A DNA stretch of 64,000 nucleotides from Rhodospirillaceae bacterium (lineage in GTDB: Bacteria > Pseudomonadota > Alphaproteobacteria > GCA-2731375). Positions 1-9,434 of this stretch are shown piece after piece. A program made the translations under genes and the position numbers. The notes beneath the pieces were generated by a model. The model saw only the letters and a program-made list of their open reading frames with translations, searched no databases and was not told the origin of the DNA. The stretch lies in the NCBI GenBank assembly GCA_018660265.1, contig JABJKS010000085.1:81278-145277 (forward strand). The letters are read 5' to 3'. The first letter of the stretch is position 1; each line of letters starts with the position of its first letter.

Positions 1-2
1 TC

Positions 3-1013
3 GTCGTGGTCGTCGAAGCCGCCACCTTGATCTGGATTTCATTCCGCATGGTCGTCGCCCTGCAAGAGGCAGAAAATGCCATCGAAGAAGCCGAAATCGC
101 GCAAAAGGAAACCGCACTTATGGTCGAAAAGCAGCGCCAGACCGAAGCTGCTGCCGCTGATGACCGTCGTAATGCTGTCCATCAATTGGCAAAGGATCTG
201 GAGACAAATGTTCTGGGTACCGTCCAGTCCGTGGATGATGCGGCCAATAACCTGACCCAATCGGCTGAAACTCTAAGCGGCACCGCTGACACCGCGGTCC
301 AGGGCTCTAACAGTGTCACCAGCTCGGCTCAGGTCGCTGCCGAGGATGCCCAATCGGTCGCCGCTGCAGCCGAAGAATTAAGTCGATCAATCGACGAAAT
401 TTCCATGCAGGTCGGTAATTCGAGCAATGTCGCGCAAACAGCAGCGGACCAGGCTAAAGGCGTTATGGCAAAAGTTGGCGGTCTGGCCGAAGCGTCACAG
501 CGGATTGGCGAAATCGTACATTTGATCAACGACATCGCAAGTCAGACCAACTTGCTGGCCCTGAACGCAACGATCGAGGCTGCCCGTGCGGGCGAAGCCG
601 GTAAAGGCTTCGCCGTGGTAGCCTCCGAGGTGAAAGGCTTGGCGACGCAGACGGCCAACGCAACAGAGGAAATTTCAAACCAAATCACTGAAATCCAAAA
701 CTCCACCGGTGAAGCGGTTGATGCCATAAAAGAAATCAACGGTGTAATTGGCGAAATCAATGATATCAGTTCCACCGTGGCCACCGCGGTCTCCGAACAA
801 GGTCAGGCGACCCAGGAAATTAGCCGTAGTGCGCAGTCATTGCTCAATAGCAACGATCAGGTTAACGACTCTATCAATGCGGTCGGCAAGAATATGGATG
901 AGACCGGACAATTCGCCAAAGACATGCTTAAATCAACGCGTCAGATGTCGGAACGTTCACAGGAATTGCGACAGCATGTGGAGAAATTCCTGAAACAGGT
1001 TATCGCCGCATAA
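3..1013 (+). CDS. Methyl-accepting chemotaxis protein, C-terminal part (5' end outside window)
   Basis: This is the cytoplasmic signalling half of a chemoreceptor, which passes stimulus information to CheA/CheW. The reading frame is open to the left edge, so the sensor domain lies outside the window. The first residues are hydrophobic and look like the end of a membrane helix. A short HAMP-like or helical linker and a long coiled coil follow. The hairpin tip with [19 protein letters not shown] and [12 protein letters not shown], at roughly residues 180-210 of the visible part, is the hallmark of the MCP signal domain. No CheR-binding pentapeptide is visible at the C-terminus. A strong terminator follows 21 bases after the stop. 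The family is certain; the ligand is unknown. Confidence 0.96.
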   Translation, partial: VVVVEAATLIWISFRMVVALQEAENAIEEAEIAQKETALMVEKQRQTEAAAADDRRNAVHQLAKDLETNVLGTVQSVDDAANNLTQSAETLSGTADTAVQGSNSVTSSAQVAAEDAQSVAAAAEELSRSIDEISMQVGNSSNVAQTAADQAKGVMAKVGGLAEASQRIGEIVHLINDIASQTNLLALNATIEAARAGEAGKGFAVVASEVKGLATQTANATEEISNQITEIQNSTGEAVDAIKEINGVIGEINDISSTVATAVSEQGQATQEISRSAQSLLNSNDQVNDSINAVGKNMDETGQFAKDMLKSTRQMSERSQELRQHVEKFLKQVIAA

Positions 1014-1034
1014 AACGATTACAATAGGCAATAG

Positions 1035-1060
1035 AACGGCAGCCTTCGGGCTGCCGTTTT
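1035..1060 (+). terminator. Rho-independent terminator after the chemoreceptor gene
   Basis: A perfect 10-bp stem (AACGGCAGCC / GGCTGCCGTT) closes a TTCG tetraloop and is followed by TTTT. It lies 21 bases after the stop of the chemoreceptor gene and before the convergent YrdC-like gene. Confidence 0.93.
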
Positions 1061-1088
1061 AGTTTCCGTTGTAGCCTTTTGACATTGC

Positions 1089-1769
1089 TCACTCCGGCGG
1101 CGGGAGAGCGATATCAAAGCGGCGTTGCAAAATATCGTCGATCAGTTCGAAGCAGGCACCATAGCGGACCACTTCCATAGTCTCTACATTCAGCAGGGTC
1201 GATGAGGCTTTGTAGGGATGATATTTGCGCAGGCCGTAATCGATGATGATATCGGCAATGGCGGTAATCTCGGGCTCCATATCCTCGACCCGGAACTTGG
1301 TGCCTTGCAGGGACCGATTGGCGGACGAGCCGAACAGGGGATGGCCTGCCGCGAGACTAAGCTGGCTGATGGCGCCGTGGAATGGGCCCGCATTCATCAA
1401 AAGACAAATTGTGCCGTCTTTGGAACTGCCTTCGAGGCTTTTCGTCGTCAGCGCCGTCATCAGGGGGTGGGACAGATCGCACGGCGCGATGACGCCCAGG
1501 GGCAGGCCCGCATCCACGGTGATGGCGGCGATCACATCGCGGGCCCGTTGATCGACCACGTGAATGGCTTCATGCACATCCTGATCGCCGATCATGGCGT
1601 TTAGTTTCGTCGCGGCCCGGCCCTTGGTTTCAAATATACGGGCCAGCGCCGCCTCCGCCCCGCCGATCAGGGAATAGCCCACATCCATGGGCAAAATAGC
1701 AATGCCTCCCTGTTGCAGTACCGCAAAGGCCCGTGCCGCATCGCCCGCAATATCAAATCGTCCCAGCAT
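1089..1769 (-). CDS. Sua5/YciO/YrdC-domain protein
   Basis: The 226-residue protein has the YrdC fold used by threonylcarbamoyl-AMP synthases in tRNA t6A synthesis. It also resembles the YciO branch, whose role is less clear. Family marks are the early ILPMDVGYSLIG strand, the central hydrophobic beta core and the SSANRS segment near residue 150. The basic KxR...P signature normally found after the first strand is not well kept here (GRAATKLNAMI), which argues for a YciO-like or diverged paralogue rather than the essential TsaC/Sua5. ATG at 1769 is preferred over the upstream TTG at 1787 because GGGAA lies just ahead of it. The gene is convergent with the chemoreceptor gene. Confidence 0.8.
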   Translation of the reverse strand: MLGRFDIAGDAARAFAVLQQGGIAILPMDVGYSLIGGAEAALARIFETKGRAATKLNAMIGDQDVHEAIHVVDQRARDVIAAITVDAGLPLGVIAPCDLSHPLMTALTTKSLEGSSKDGTICLLMNAGPFHGAISQLSLAAGHPLFGSSANRSLQGTKFRVEDMEPEITAIADIIIDYGLRKYHPYKASSTLLNVETMEVVRYGACFELIDDILQRRFDIALPPPE

Positions 1770-1971
1770 AAAATATATTTCCCACAATAATTTCAGACAG
1801 ATTGGTACAAATCACCGGCTCTGGAAACCATTGATTTTTCGATTTTTTGGGGGACAGAATTCCCGCTGCGTGAGGTATAGAGGGGCCTGTACCGCACCGG
1901 CGTTCTTGTATTAGACTAGCCCCCGATCAAGCGTTAGGGGCGCTGATAGCTTTACATTAAAAGGATGCCTG

Positions 1972-4488
1972 ATGGCGAACGACGGTGGCGGCGGCTCGAG
2001 CGATTGGTTCACGAAACAACTCTCTGATTTGAAGGGAGACATGGGCCAGTTGGAAGACAAATTGCGCCGTCCCGACGGCAAAGATAGTGGCGGCTCGGGA
2101 CAAGGCGGCAGGGGTCGCGCATCAGCCTCGGCGGGAATTTCACAGCCGCCCACAATTGCACCGCCGCCGACCATCGCACCCGCCCCCACCATTGCCCCGC
2201 CGCAGGTAGAGGGGCGCACCGCACCGGCCTATACGCCGCCCGCCTATAACCCACCCGCGACCACACCAACGCCGGCACAGGGCCCAGCACCGGCCCCAGC
2301 CCCACAGGCGCGCCAGGAAAGCCCCATTGCAGTACCCATTGAAGTACGGGCACCAAGTGCACCGGCGACAAAAACCAGGCCCACCCCCATAGCAACACCA
2401 GCAACGGAGCGGCGACCCCGCACGACGGGTGGCGAGGGCGGCTATCGCCTGGGCGTCGATGTGGGCGGCACCTTCACGGATCTGTTGTTGATCGATGAAG
2501 GCAGCGGCCATGCCTTCACAGCCAAGGTGCCTTCAACGCCGGAGGATTCCTCCCAAGGGGTGTTGTTCGGCATCGAAAAAATCTGTGCCGAGGCCGGCCT
2601 GGACCCAACCACAATCGACCGCGTCATGCACGGCACCACCGTGGCCACCAATACGGTCCTGACGGGCAACGGTGCTTTAGTCGGGTTGATCACCACCAAG
2701 GGCTATAAACAAGTGCTGCAGATTGCCCGGTCATATGTGCCCGGCGGCCTGGGCGGCTGGGTGATTTTCAACAAGAGCGACCCCCTGGCCCCGCTGGAAC
2801 TGACCATAGAGGCGCATGAGCGCATGAGCGCCCTGGGTGAGGTGGTCCAGCCCCTGGACGAAAAGGCCATGGCGGACGACATCGCCACGCTGAAAGACAG
2901 TGGGGTTGAGGCCCTGACCATTTCCCTGGTCAATGCCTATGCCAATGGCGAGCATGAACAACGCATCCGGACCATTGCGGAGCGGGTGCTGCCAGGCATT
3001 CCCGTCTCCATCTCGTCCGAAGTAATTCCAGAGATGTATGAGTACGAGCGGGCGGAGACCACGGTGGTCAATTCCTACATCCGCCCCGTCGTGGCGAAAT
3101 ATATCGAAAACCTGGAAAGGGAGTTGGATAGCCGTATGAATGGTGTCCAGCTGCATATTCTACGCTCTGACGGCGGCCTGGCTTCAGCTGAGGCGGCCAA
3201 GGCGGCGCCGGTCAATTTGTTGATGAGTGGGCCTGCGGGTGGCGTCTCGGGCGCGATCTGGATCGCCAAGCAGGCGGGGTACGAGAACCTTTTGACATTC
3301 GATATGGGCGGCACCTCCACTGATGTGGCCCTGATCGAAGGCGGCGTGGCGCGGACCCGGCGGGAAACCCGCGTGGCCGACGTTACCGTGCGCGCATCGT
3401 CCATCGATGTACGTACGGTTGGTGCGGGGGGCGGTTCCATCGCCTATGTGCCGGAGTTGACCAAAGCATTACGTGTGGGCCCGCAAAGTGCGGGTGCCGA
3501 ACCGGGGCCCGCTGCCTATGGCAAGGGCGGGGAAGAACCCACCGTGACCGATGCCAATGTGGTCTTGGGCTATCTGCCATCGGGCGCGAAACTGGGCGGC
3601 GATATGCAGCTTGATTATGCTGCGTCCGAGCGCGCCATGAAAAAGGTCGCCGACGGCATGGGACTGGGCATCAAGGAAGCGGCCGAGGGCATCGTCAACA
3701 TCGTCAACGAAAATATGTTCGGTGCCCTGCGTCTGGTTTCCGTGGAACAGGGCTATGACCCACGGGATTTTGCCCTGGTCGGGTTTGGTGGCGCGGGGCC
3801 CTTGCACGCCAACGCCCTGGGCAAATTGATGGGCAGTTGGCCCGTGATGATACCGCCCGGTCCCGGTGTGCTGTGCGCCTATGGCGATGCCACGACCCGG
3901 GTGCGTGATGAAGCCTCCCGCACCTTCGTACGGCGTTTCGAGGAAACCTCGGATGGCGAGGTTCGCGGCATTTTGGAAGAGCTGGCGGAGATCGCGGCCC
4001 ATGCCCTGGATAACGAAGGCGTCGCCCGGGCCGATCAGACAACCCTGTATCAGATCGATCTGCGTTACGCGGGCCAGGCCATGCAGTTGACCGTTGATAT
4101 GACGCCTGAAGATTATGGCCGGGGCGGCCTGGTCGCCGCCGGGACGGAATTCAATGCCATTCACGAACAGATGTTCACCTTCTCGCTGGAAACCGGGCAC
4201 GAACTTTATAACCTGCGCGCCCTGGTCCAAGGCCGGGAAAGCTCCGCCAAGGCGGAAACCCTGCAAACGGGGGGCGACGATCCATCTGCTGCCGCCTATA
4301 TGGACACCTCTGTCTATGTCGAGGGCCGGGATCAACCCGCCAAGATCTATGACCGCAGCAAATTATTGGCGGGCAATCGGATCCCCGGCCCCGCCATCGT
4401 CACCGAAATGGACTCCACCACATTGATCCTGCCCAATCATGAGGGCGAGGTTGATAACGTGGGTAATATTCTGATCCGGCCCATTTAA
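1972..4488 (+). CDS. hyuA: HyuA-type hydantoinase/oxoprolinase ATPase subunit with Pro-rich N-terminal extension
   Basis: The 838-residue protein is the ATP-dependent subunit A of the hydantoinase/5-oxoprolinase/acetone carboxylase superfamily, which hydrolyses or carboxylates small amide or ketone substrates together with subunit B. The nucleotide-binding motif GVDVGGTFTD begins near residue 160. HGTTVATNTVL, SSEVIPEMYEYER, LRSDGGL, SGPAGGVSGA and TFDMGGTSTDVA follow in family order. The first ~155 residues are unusual: a short charged segment, then low-complexity Pro/Ala/Thr sequence with three copies of PTIAPP or PTIAPA. The start is well supported, with AAGGA 6-7 bases before ATG 1972. 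HyuB follows after 28 bases, so the two form an operon. The exact substrate cannot be read from the sequence. Confidence 0.93.
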   Translation: MANDGGGGSSDWFTKQLSDLKGDMGQLEDKLRRPDGKDSGGSGQGGRGRASASAGISQPPTIAPPPTIAPAPTIAPPQVEGRTAPAYTPPAYNPPATTPTPAQGPAPAPAPQARQESPIAVPIEVRAPSAPATKTRPTPIATPATERRPRTTGGEGGYRLGVDVGGTFTDLLLIDEGSGHAFTAKVPSTPEDSSQGVLFGIEKICAEAGLDPTTIDRVMHGTTVATNTVLTGNGALVGLITTKGYKQVLQIARSYVPGGLGGWVIFNKSDPLAPLELTIEAHERMSALGEVVQPLDEKAMADDIATLKDSGVEALTISLVNAYANGEHEQRIRTIAERVLPGIPVSISSEVIPEMYEYERAETTVVNSYIRPVVAKYIENLERELDSRMNGVQLHILRSDGGLASAEAAKAAPVNLLMSGPAGGVSGAIWIAKQAGYENLLTFDMGGTSTDVALIEGGVARTRRETRVADVTVRASSIDVRTVGAGGGSIAYVPELTKALRVGPQSAGAEPGPAAYGKGGEEPTVTDANVVLGYLPSGAKLGGDMQLDYAASERAMKKVADGMGLGIKEAAEGIVNIVNENMFGALRLVSVEQGYDPRDFALVGFGGAGPLHANALGKLMGSWPVMIPPGPGVLCAYGDATTRVRDEASRTFVRRFEETSDGEVRGILEELAEIAAHALDNEGVARADQTTLYQIDLRYAGQAMQLTVDMTPEDYGRGGLVAAGTEFNAIHEQMFTFSLETGHELYNLRALVQGRESSAKAETLQTGGDDPSAAAYMDTSVYVEGRDQPAKIYDRSKLLAGNRIPGPAIVTEMDSTTLILPNHEGEVDNVGNILIRPI

Positions 4489-4516
4489 TCCAGATAACGC
4501 GATAAGGGGTAAGGCC

Positions 4517-6424
4517 ATGCCTGCCAAGATTATTCAGACCAACAACACACCATTTCGGAAAATCGATCTGGATCCCATCACCCTGGATATTGTCGAGAAC
4601 GCCTTGCGCAATGCCCGTGATGAAATGGATGCGGTGTTGTTCCGCACCGCCATGTCGCCGGGTATTCGGGAGCAGCATGACGCCTTTCCCATGATCGCCA
4701 ATCAGGACGGCAAGATGGTGGTGGGGCAGTTCGGCTCCTTCTTCCATGGCTTCCAGGAGGGCTATCACGGCACCATTGAGGAAGGCGATGTCTTCCTGAC
4801 CAACGATCCATATTCGTGCAACGGCGCCATCAGCCATCTGAACGATTGGTTGACCATGATGCCCATCTATATCGATGGCCGCCTGGTGGCCTGGGGCGCC
4901 ATGTTCGGGCATATGACCGATATCGGCGGTAAGGTGCCGGGCAGTCTGCCCACCGATGCCGCGCAATTATTCGAAGAAGGCGTGCAGGTCCCGCCCGTGA
5001 AAATCTACCGCAAGGGGGTTCTCAACGAAGAAATTCTGGAATTAATCCTGCGCAACTGCCGCCTGCCGGAATGGAACCGATCAGACTTCAACGCGATTAT
5101 CGCGGCCCTGCGCATGGCAGAGCGGCGCGTGGTGGAAAACTGCAAGCGTTTCGGCGTGGATGAATTCGTCACCGCCATGGACGAGATGCTGGATCGTAAC
5201 AAGCGGGCCATGGGCACCATCCTGAAACAGGTGATCCCGGAGCAGAAACAGTATTTCGAAGATTACATCGACGACGACGGCGTCGGCATGGGCCCCTACA
5301 AAATCGCCTGCACCTTGTGGCGCGAAGGCGACATGGCGATCTTTGATTTCGAGGGCACGGACCCGCAATCCATATCCTCGGTCAACTTTTTATTGAACGA
5401 AGAAATGTTCAAGATGTTCCTGGGCGCATTCTTCATCAATCTGTTCGACCCGCAAATCCTGTTCAACGACGGCTTCTATGATCTGGTGGAGGTGCGCATC
5501 CCGCGCGGCACCATATTGAAACCAATTCGGCCTGCGGCGCTCAGCTGCCGGACCCATCTGCTGGGCCGCATCTTTGATATTATGAGCGGCCTGCTGGGAC
5601 AAAGCTCCCCCGATGCCCTGTGCGCAGCGGGCTTTTCCGACAGCCCGCATTTCATGTACTCAGGCTATGACAAGAACGGCGAGTGGTATCAGCTATATCA
5701 AATCGGCTTTGGCGGTATTCCGGGCCGCCCCGCCGGTGACGGTGCCGACGGCCATTCCCTGTGGCCCGCCTTCACCAATGTGCCGAACGAATTTCTGGAG
5801 GCATATTTCCCCCTGCGTATCACGCAGTATGAAACCATCGCGGATAGTGGCGGGGCCGGCCTGCACCGGGGCGGCAATGGCCTGTCCATCGGCTATCAGT
5901 TTTTGGAGCCGGGCAATATCTCCATCCATGATGACCGCTGGCTGACCCACCCCTGGGGCGTCAACGGCGGCCACCCCGGCGCGCGCAGCACCAAGTTGAT
6001 GGCCCGGGCCGACGGCACAGAGGAATGGATGGAGTCCAAATGCGACCGCATCCAGGTCAACGCCGGTGATACCTTATTCTTCAACACCTGGGGCGGCGGC
6101 GGCTGGGGCGACCCCCTGGCGCGAGACCCTGCCCTGGTGGCCCTGGATACCAAACGGGGCCTGGTCACAACCGAAGGTGCGAAACGCTATGGCGTCGTCC
6201 TCAGCGTTGACGCGCAGGTTGATCAGCGCGGCACAGACGACCTGCGCCGCCGCATGGCAGCGGACCGCGGCAATGTAGAGCTGTTCGACCGTGGCGGCAC
6301 AATCGAGGAATTGAAAGCCCGCTGCAAAGCGGACACCACGTTCGAGCCGCCCCGCAACCCGGTCTTCCAGAAATGGATGGGCCGCCAGGAGGCGCCCCGA
6401 AAACTGGCGGAAGCGGCGGAATAG
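4517..6424 (+). CDS. hyuB: HyuB-type hydantoinase/oxoprolinase subunit B
   Basis: The 635-residue protein is subunit B of the same enzyme as the preceding gene. Family features are LDPITLDIVENALRNARDEMDAVLFRTAMSP-like residues at the start (quoted here from two adjoining short motifs), EGDVFLTNDPY, SHLNDW, MFGHMTDIGG, and a glycine-rich C-terminal segment GGGGWGDP typical of this subunit. AAGGGG and AAGG precede the ATG. The 28-base gap from hyuA implies co-transcription. The pair could be an N-methylhydantoinase, a 5-oxoprolinase-like enzyme or an acetophenone-carboxylase-like enzyme. No neighbouring catabolic gene decides between these. Confidence 0.93.
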   Translation: MPAKIIQTNNTPFRKIDLDPITLDIVENALRNARDEMDAVLFRTAMSPGIREQHDAFPMIANQDGKMVVGQFGSFFHGFQEGYHGTIEEGDVFLTNDPYSCNGAISHLNDWLTMMPIYIDGRLVAWGAMFGHMTDIGGKVPGSLPTDAAQLFEEGVQVPPVKIYRKGVLNEEILELILRNCRLPEWNRSDFNAIIAALRMAERRVVENCKRFGVDEFVTAMDEMLDRNKRAMGTILKQVIPEQKQYFEDYIDDDGVGMGPYKIACTLWREGDMAIFDFEGTDPQSISSVNFLLNEEMFKMFLGAFFINLFDPQILFNDGFYDLVEVRIPRGTILKPIRPAALSCRTHLLGRIFDIMSGLLGQSSPDALCAAGFSDSPHFMYSGYDKNGEWYQLYQIGFGGIPGRPAGDGADGHSLWPAFTNVPNEFLEAYFPLRITQYETIADSGGAGLHRGGNGLSIGYQFLEPGNISIHDDRWLTHPWGVNGGHPGARSTKLMARADGTEEWMESKCDRIQVNAGDTLFFNTWGGGGWGDPLARDPALVALDTKRGLVTTEGAKRYGVVLSVDAQVDQRGTDDLRRRMAADRGNVELFDRGGTIEELKARCKADTTFEPPRNPVFQKWMGRQEAPRKLAEAAE

Positions 6425-6755
6425 CGACAACGCAAGGCTTAAAGCCAATTTTCATGCAATTTAAATTTGCATAGGGTATATTTTTCACACTGAAATTATT
6501 GGATTTAGAATCCATGGGTTTCAGACACCAAGCGCGTTTTGGCCCCGAGGTTACTTGTATTCGAGCAATTCTCGAATGGAGCGGCAGGGCGAGGCGCTAT
6601 CTTTTGCCAAACTTCCATATTTCAAATTCCCATAATAGGGGATTGAGCCAGATATTTTAAAGCAGGGTCCGAGCGGCATCGCCGTTTCGGACCCTTTTGC
6701 GTTTCTGGCCGGAGCTTGGCACTCACCCACAACATTCATCAAGGATGACGAACAG
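6425..6755. other. 331-base gap: possible short transcript ending in a terminator
   Basis: No conserved gene was recognised here. The first part is AT-rich and could hold a promoter. A reading frame of 48 codons runs from ATG 6514 to TAA 6660 on the plus strand without an obvious ribosome-binding site, and its stop lies only four bases before the terminator hairpin at 6665. The stretch could therefore hold a small protein gene or a small RNA, or the arrangement could be chance. Confidence 0.35.
6665..6698 (+). terminator. Rho-independent terminator
   Basis: An outer 8-bp stem (GGGTCCGA / TCGGACCC) encloses an inner CGGC / GCCG stem and runs into TTTT. It is 240 bases after hyuB, so it may end a separate short transcript rather than the hyu mRNA. 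Confidence 0.8.
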
Positions 6756-8096
6756 ATGTCTATCTTCAATGACGACTATTCCTACCAAACACACAAGGAC
6801 GGCGACGGGGACCCCTTCGACGACGACTACCTGATGCAGATCAACAACCACAAAGCACCCATCACCGCCGACGATCTGTATGAAGACTACTCCAACCCCG
6901 TCACCCGCCGGCGCAACAGGACACGGGCACCGGAGATGTTCAAATATATCGACGATACCATGACCTATCAGAACCGCGCCCTCGACGACGGCGATGATTT
7001 CAAGAAACTGGCACAAAATATGGGCATGTCCTACGACGTGGCCCGGAAGTACAACGCCGCCGATCCAGCGGAGAGGGAGCGGATCAAGGGGGAGGTGAAC
7101 ACCGCCCTGGACTGGGAGGCAAAGGCAACCGGGGCCCAGCGGGCCACACAGCGAAAGGCGGCGGAAAAATACAGCGCCTACAGACTGGCTAGCAACGCCC
7201 CGCGCCTTGGCCTTGATTACACCGACATGGGCGGCCTGACGCCATACGAAGCATCATCCTTCTTCAACGGCACGCCCGAAGACCGCAAAGCCATTGCCGC
7301 CCTGATCAGCGAGGACATGCGGCTCTGGCGTCCCAAAATTCAGGCAAACAGCCTAGCACAAGCTGCGCCCAGCGCAGGCAGACCGAGCAAAGAGGAAACG
7401 AATCTCGAAAGAAGTAAGGAAAATTTTGACGACACGGATATTCCGACCGACGCCTCCAAAGCGCCAAAGATCCCCGCATACCGCCACTGGGTGGTACAAA
7501 CCAAGGACTGGGAGCAATGGCACGAGACCATCCGCACCAAAGGGTTAGGTGCCGGGCAGACAGAGGCTTATATGCAGATCTTCGCCGCCGAAGGTGGCAT
7601 CCAACATGATGGCAGCACCACGGCTGGAATCATGCAAAAGACCTTGGATAGACTCGAGCCCGAAGATCGCAAGGCTTTGAACATTCCAGCCGGCACCACG
7701 CCCCGGCAACTGACACCTGAACAACGGCTTGCGGCCTACAAGAATTTTTTTGACGATATAATTGAAATAGATGGAAAGCAGGGTGGTGCCTGGGCCTTGG
7801 ATACGATTGGCGACCCCCAAGCAGCAGCAGCCCTGGCCGATGCTCTATTCCGTGAGGGCAGGCCCGAAGGAACAAAGATCATACAAAGGGCGATCAACAA
7901 AATTCTTCCGGGCCAAGTCAAAGTGGACGCGCATCCGGGCAAGGATACATTTGCGGCCTACAAATCGCTGGTGCGTGATCCCGGTACGCGGCGGTGGCTC
8001 CTTGATAACATCGCCGATGGGCGCACGGCGAGCCGACCGAGTTCCGCCAACCTAAAGGGTGAGAAGGCGCGCGCCGATCATTTCCGGTTTCGGTAA
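6756..8096 (+). CDS. Uncharacterised 446-residue protein with a weak lysozyme-like (GH108-type) C-terminal region
   Basis: Not recognised as a whole. The N-terminal ~65 residues are very acidic and rich in Asp (DGDGDPFDDDY). A helical middle part with Ala, Lys and Glu follows, with a disordered linker around residues 200-245. The C-terminal half contains an FAAEGGIQHDG segment at residues 276-286, followed by TAGIMQKTLDRL. This loosely resembles the EGG-containing active-site region of GH108/ZliS-type phage and secretion-linked peptidoglycan hydrolases, but the usual D-x-GG-x-T pattern is incomplete. There is no signal peptide, so any export would need a holin-like or dedicated route. The gene stands alone between two terminator- or repeat-bearing gaps. 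The function call is tentative. Confidence 0.6.
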   Translation: MSIFNDDYSYQTHKDGDGDPFDDDYLMQINNHKAPITADDLYEDYSNPVTRRRNRTRAPEMFKYIDDTMTYQNRALDDGDDFKKLAQNMGMSYDVARKYNAADPAERERIKGEVNTALDWEAKATGAQRATQRKAAEKYSAYRLASNAPRLGLDYTDMGGLTPYEASSFFNGTPEDRKAIAALISEDMRLWRPKIQANSLAQAAPSAGRPSKEETNLERSKENFDDTDIPTDASKAPKIPAYRHWVVQTKDWEQWHETIRTKGLGAGQTEAYMQIFAAEGGIQHDGSTTAGIMQKTLDRLEPEDRKALNIPAGTTPRQLTPEQRLAAYKNFFDDIIEIDGKQGGAWALDTIGDPQAAAALADALFREGRPEGTKIIQRAINKILPGQVKVDAHPGKDTFAAYKSLVRDPGTRRWLLDNIADGRTASRPSSANLKGEKARADHFRFR

Positions 8097-8225
8097 AACC
8101 GGCTCTACCGCATCGCTACATTTCACGACCCTCGCCGCTATCTCGACCTTCGAGGGGTCCTTCACCCCCGATGGCTGGGATAGCGGCACTGCCCCGTACT
8201 GAAAACTGGGCAGTAAAGATACCTT

Positions 8226-8277
8226 ATTTCCAGCACAATTCGGGGTCACAATTCGGGATTTCCAGCACAATTCGGGG
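8226..8277. repeat. Short direct repeats (two 20-base copies plus a partial copy)
   Basis: The 20-base unit ATTTCCAGCACAATTCGGGG occurs at 8226-8245 and again at 8258-8277. A partial copy (CACAATTCGGGA) lies between them. The block sits in the 252-base gap upstream of the next gene and looks like a remnant of a dispersed repeat or an end of a mobile element. Nothing else was recognised in this gap. Confidence 0.75.
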
Positions 8278-8348
8278 GCAGCGTGGCTTTTTTATGGTAT
8301 AAAGCAATATAACATTCAAGCTATACGATAAAACAAAGACCATTACGA

Positions 8349-9434
8349 ATGACCATGCCGCCAATACCAAGGAAACCGTTTCTTGCAAAAAGACTGATCC
8401 TTTGTTTGTGCGTCTTGGCGGCGTTGACCGGAGGCGCGATCGCCAATCCGGTCTACCAAGTAGTGCCTGAAGCCTATTATCCCGATACCGAACTTGGCGA
8501 CATTTCCGAGACACGAACACATGGGGCCTTTGGCGAGAGGATACCGGCTCACGTCAAAAAAATAATTACCCTGCTCCAGAAAAAAAGAGGAGCGCAAACC
8601 TCGGTCTTGCAGTCCATGTGGCTCAAGGGAGCGGATAATCAGGAATACCTAATAGTGAATTGGAACCGGTTCTCCCTCGGCCTGGAAATACACCGTATTG
8701 ATCGTTTGCCGAACAACAAATTCATTGCGAAATTCCTTCGTCAAATTGAAGGAGAATCCATTAGTATTCGCGAACCTAGTGGCAGAACCGTGTTCCCAGG
8801 TGAACCTCCGGTCGTTGTCATTGATATTGGCCTAGGCGGAAGCAACATCGAGAATTACTTTATCAGCCTTATTCAAATGACGCGCAATTCCGTGGATATC
8901 GTACCTTCATATTTGGGACGACCGGTTGATTTGTCGGATATCGACGGAGATGGCACTTATGAACTGGTGGTGATTGATAACCGATGGTCTGGTTTCTTCT
9001 CTGGATGCGGTGCCTGTGGGCCGCATATCCCCACCTTTTTCAGCCGCAAAAATGGCAAATTTGCACCGGCCTGCAATGCTCATAGGGCCATCTACCGCGC
9101 CGAAATCGACAAATATCGGAGGTTCCTTGACAAGGCCAGGTCGCTTTATGAAAAGGCGGAGATATTAGCGAATATGGCACTGCGTTATGCCCAGCTTGGC
9201 GAGTTTGATAGGGCGGACAGGTCTTATGCAATGATGATGGCAGCGTTGCAGAGGGGCAGCACTGCAAGCTCCGAGTTTGAAAGACAATTGGTCAAGAAAA
9301 GCAAGAACCATATTGGCACCGCGATCAGACAAGCTCGTGGTTTCGCGGACACCCCTTGTCCCTTGAGCGCAACAGACACCTCCGGCGCGCACCCCGGCTT
9401 AGACGCCCGCATTAATAGTTTCAGGATGAAGTGA
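8349..9434 (+). CDS. Exported protein of unknown function with an FG-GAP/calcium-loop-like segment
   Basis: The 361-residue protein has a typical Sec signal: basic N-terminus, hydrophobic stretch LILCLCVLAALTGGA, and probable cleavage after AIA near residue 32. Around residues 194-210 there is DLSDIDGDGTYELVVID, a DxDxDG loop followed by a strand as in FG-GAP/VCBS or EF-hand-like repeats. The CGAC pair close after it (residues 220-223) could form a disulphide or bind metal. The C-terminal third is helical with TPR-like character (ALRYAQLGEFDRADRSYAMM). Its role is not known; it is probably periplasmic. Base composition is lower in GC than the hyu genes. No operon partner is evident. Confidence 0.7.
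   Translation: MTMPPIPRKPFLAKRLILCLCVLAALTGGAIANPVYQVVPEAYYPDTELGDISETRTHGAFGERIPAHVKKIITLLQKKRGAQTSVLQSMWLKGADNQEYLIVNWNRFSLGLEIHRIDRLPNNKFIAKFLRQIEGESISIREPSGRTVFPGEPPVVVIDIGLGGSNIENYFISLIQMTRNSVDIVPSYLGRPVDLSDIDGDGTYELVVIDNRWSGFFSGCGACGPHIPTFFSRKNGKFAPACNAHRAIYRAEIDKYRRFLDKARSLYEKAEILANMALRYAQLGEFDRADRSYAMMMAALQRGSTASSEFERQLVKKSKNHIGTAIRQARGFADTPCPLSATDTSGAHPGLDARINSFRMK

Noticed and set aside
8084..8102. CCGGTTT / AAACCGG hairpin at the end of the 446-residue gene
   Set aside because: It overlaps the stop codon and lacks a T-run, so it is not supported as a terminator.
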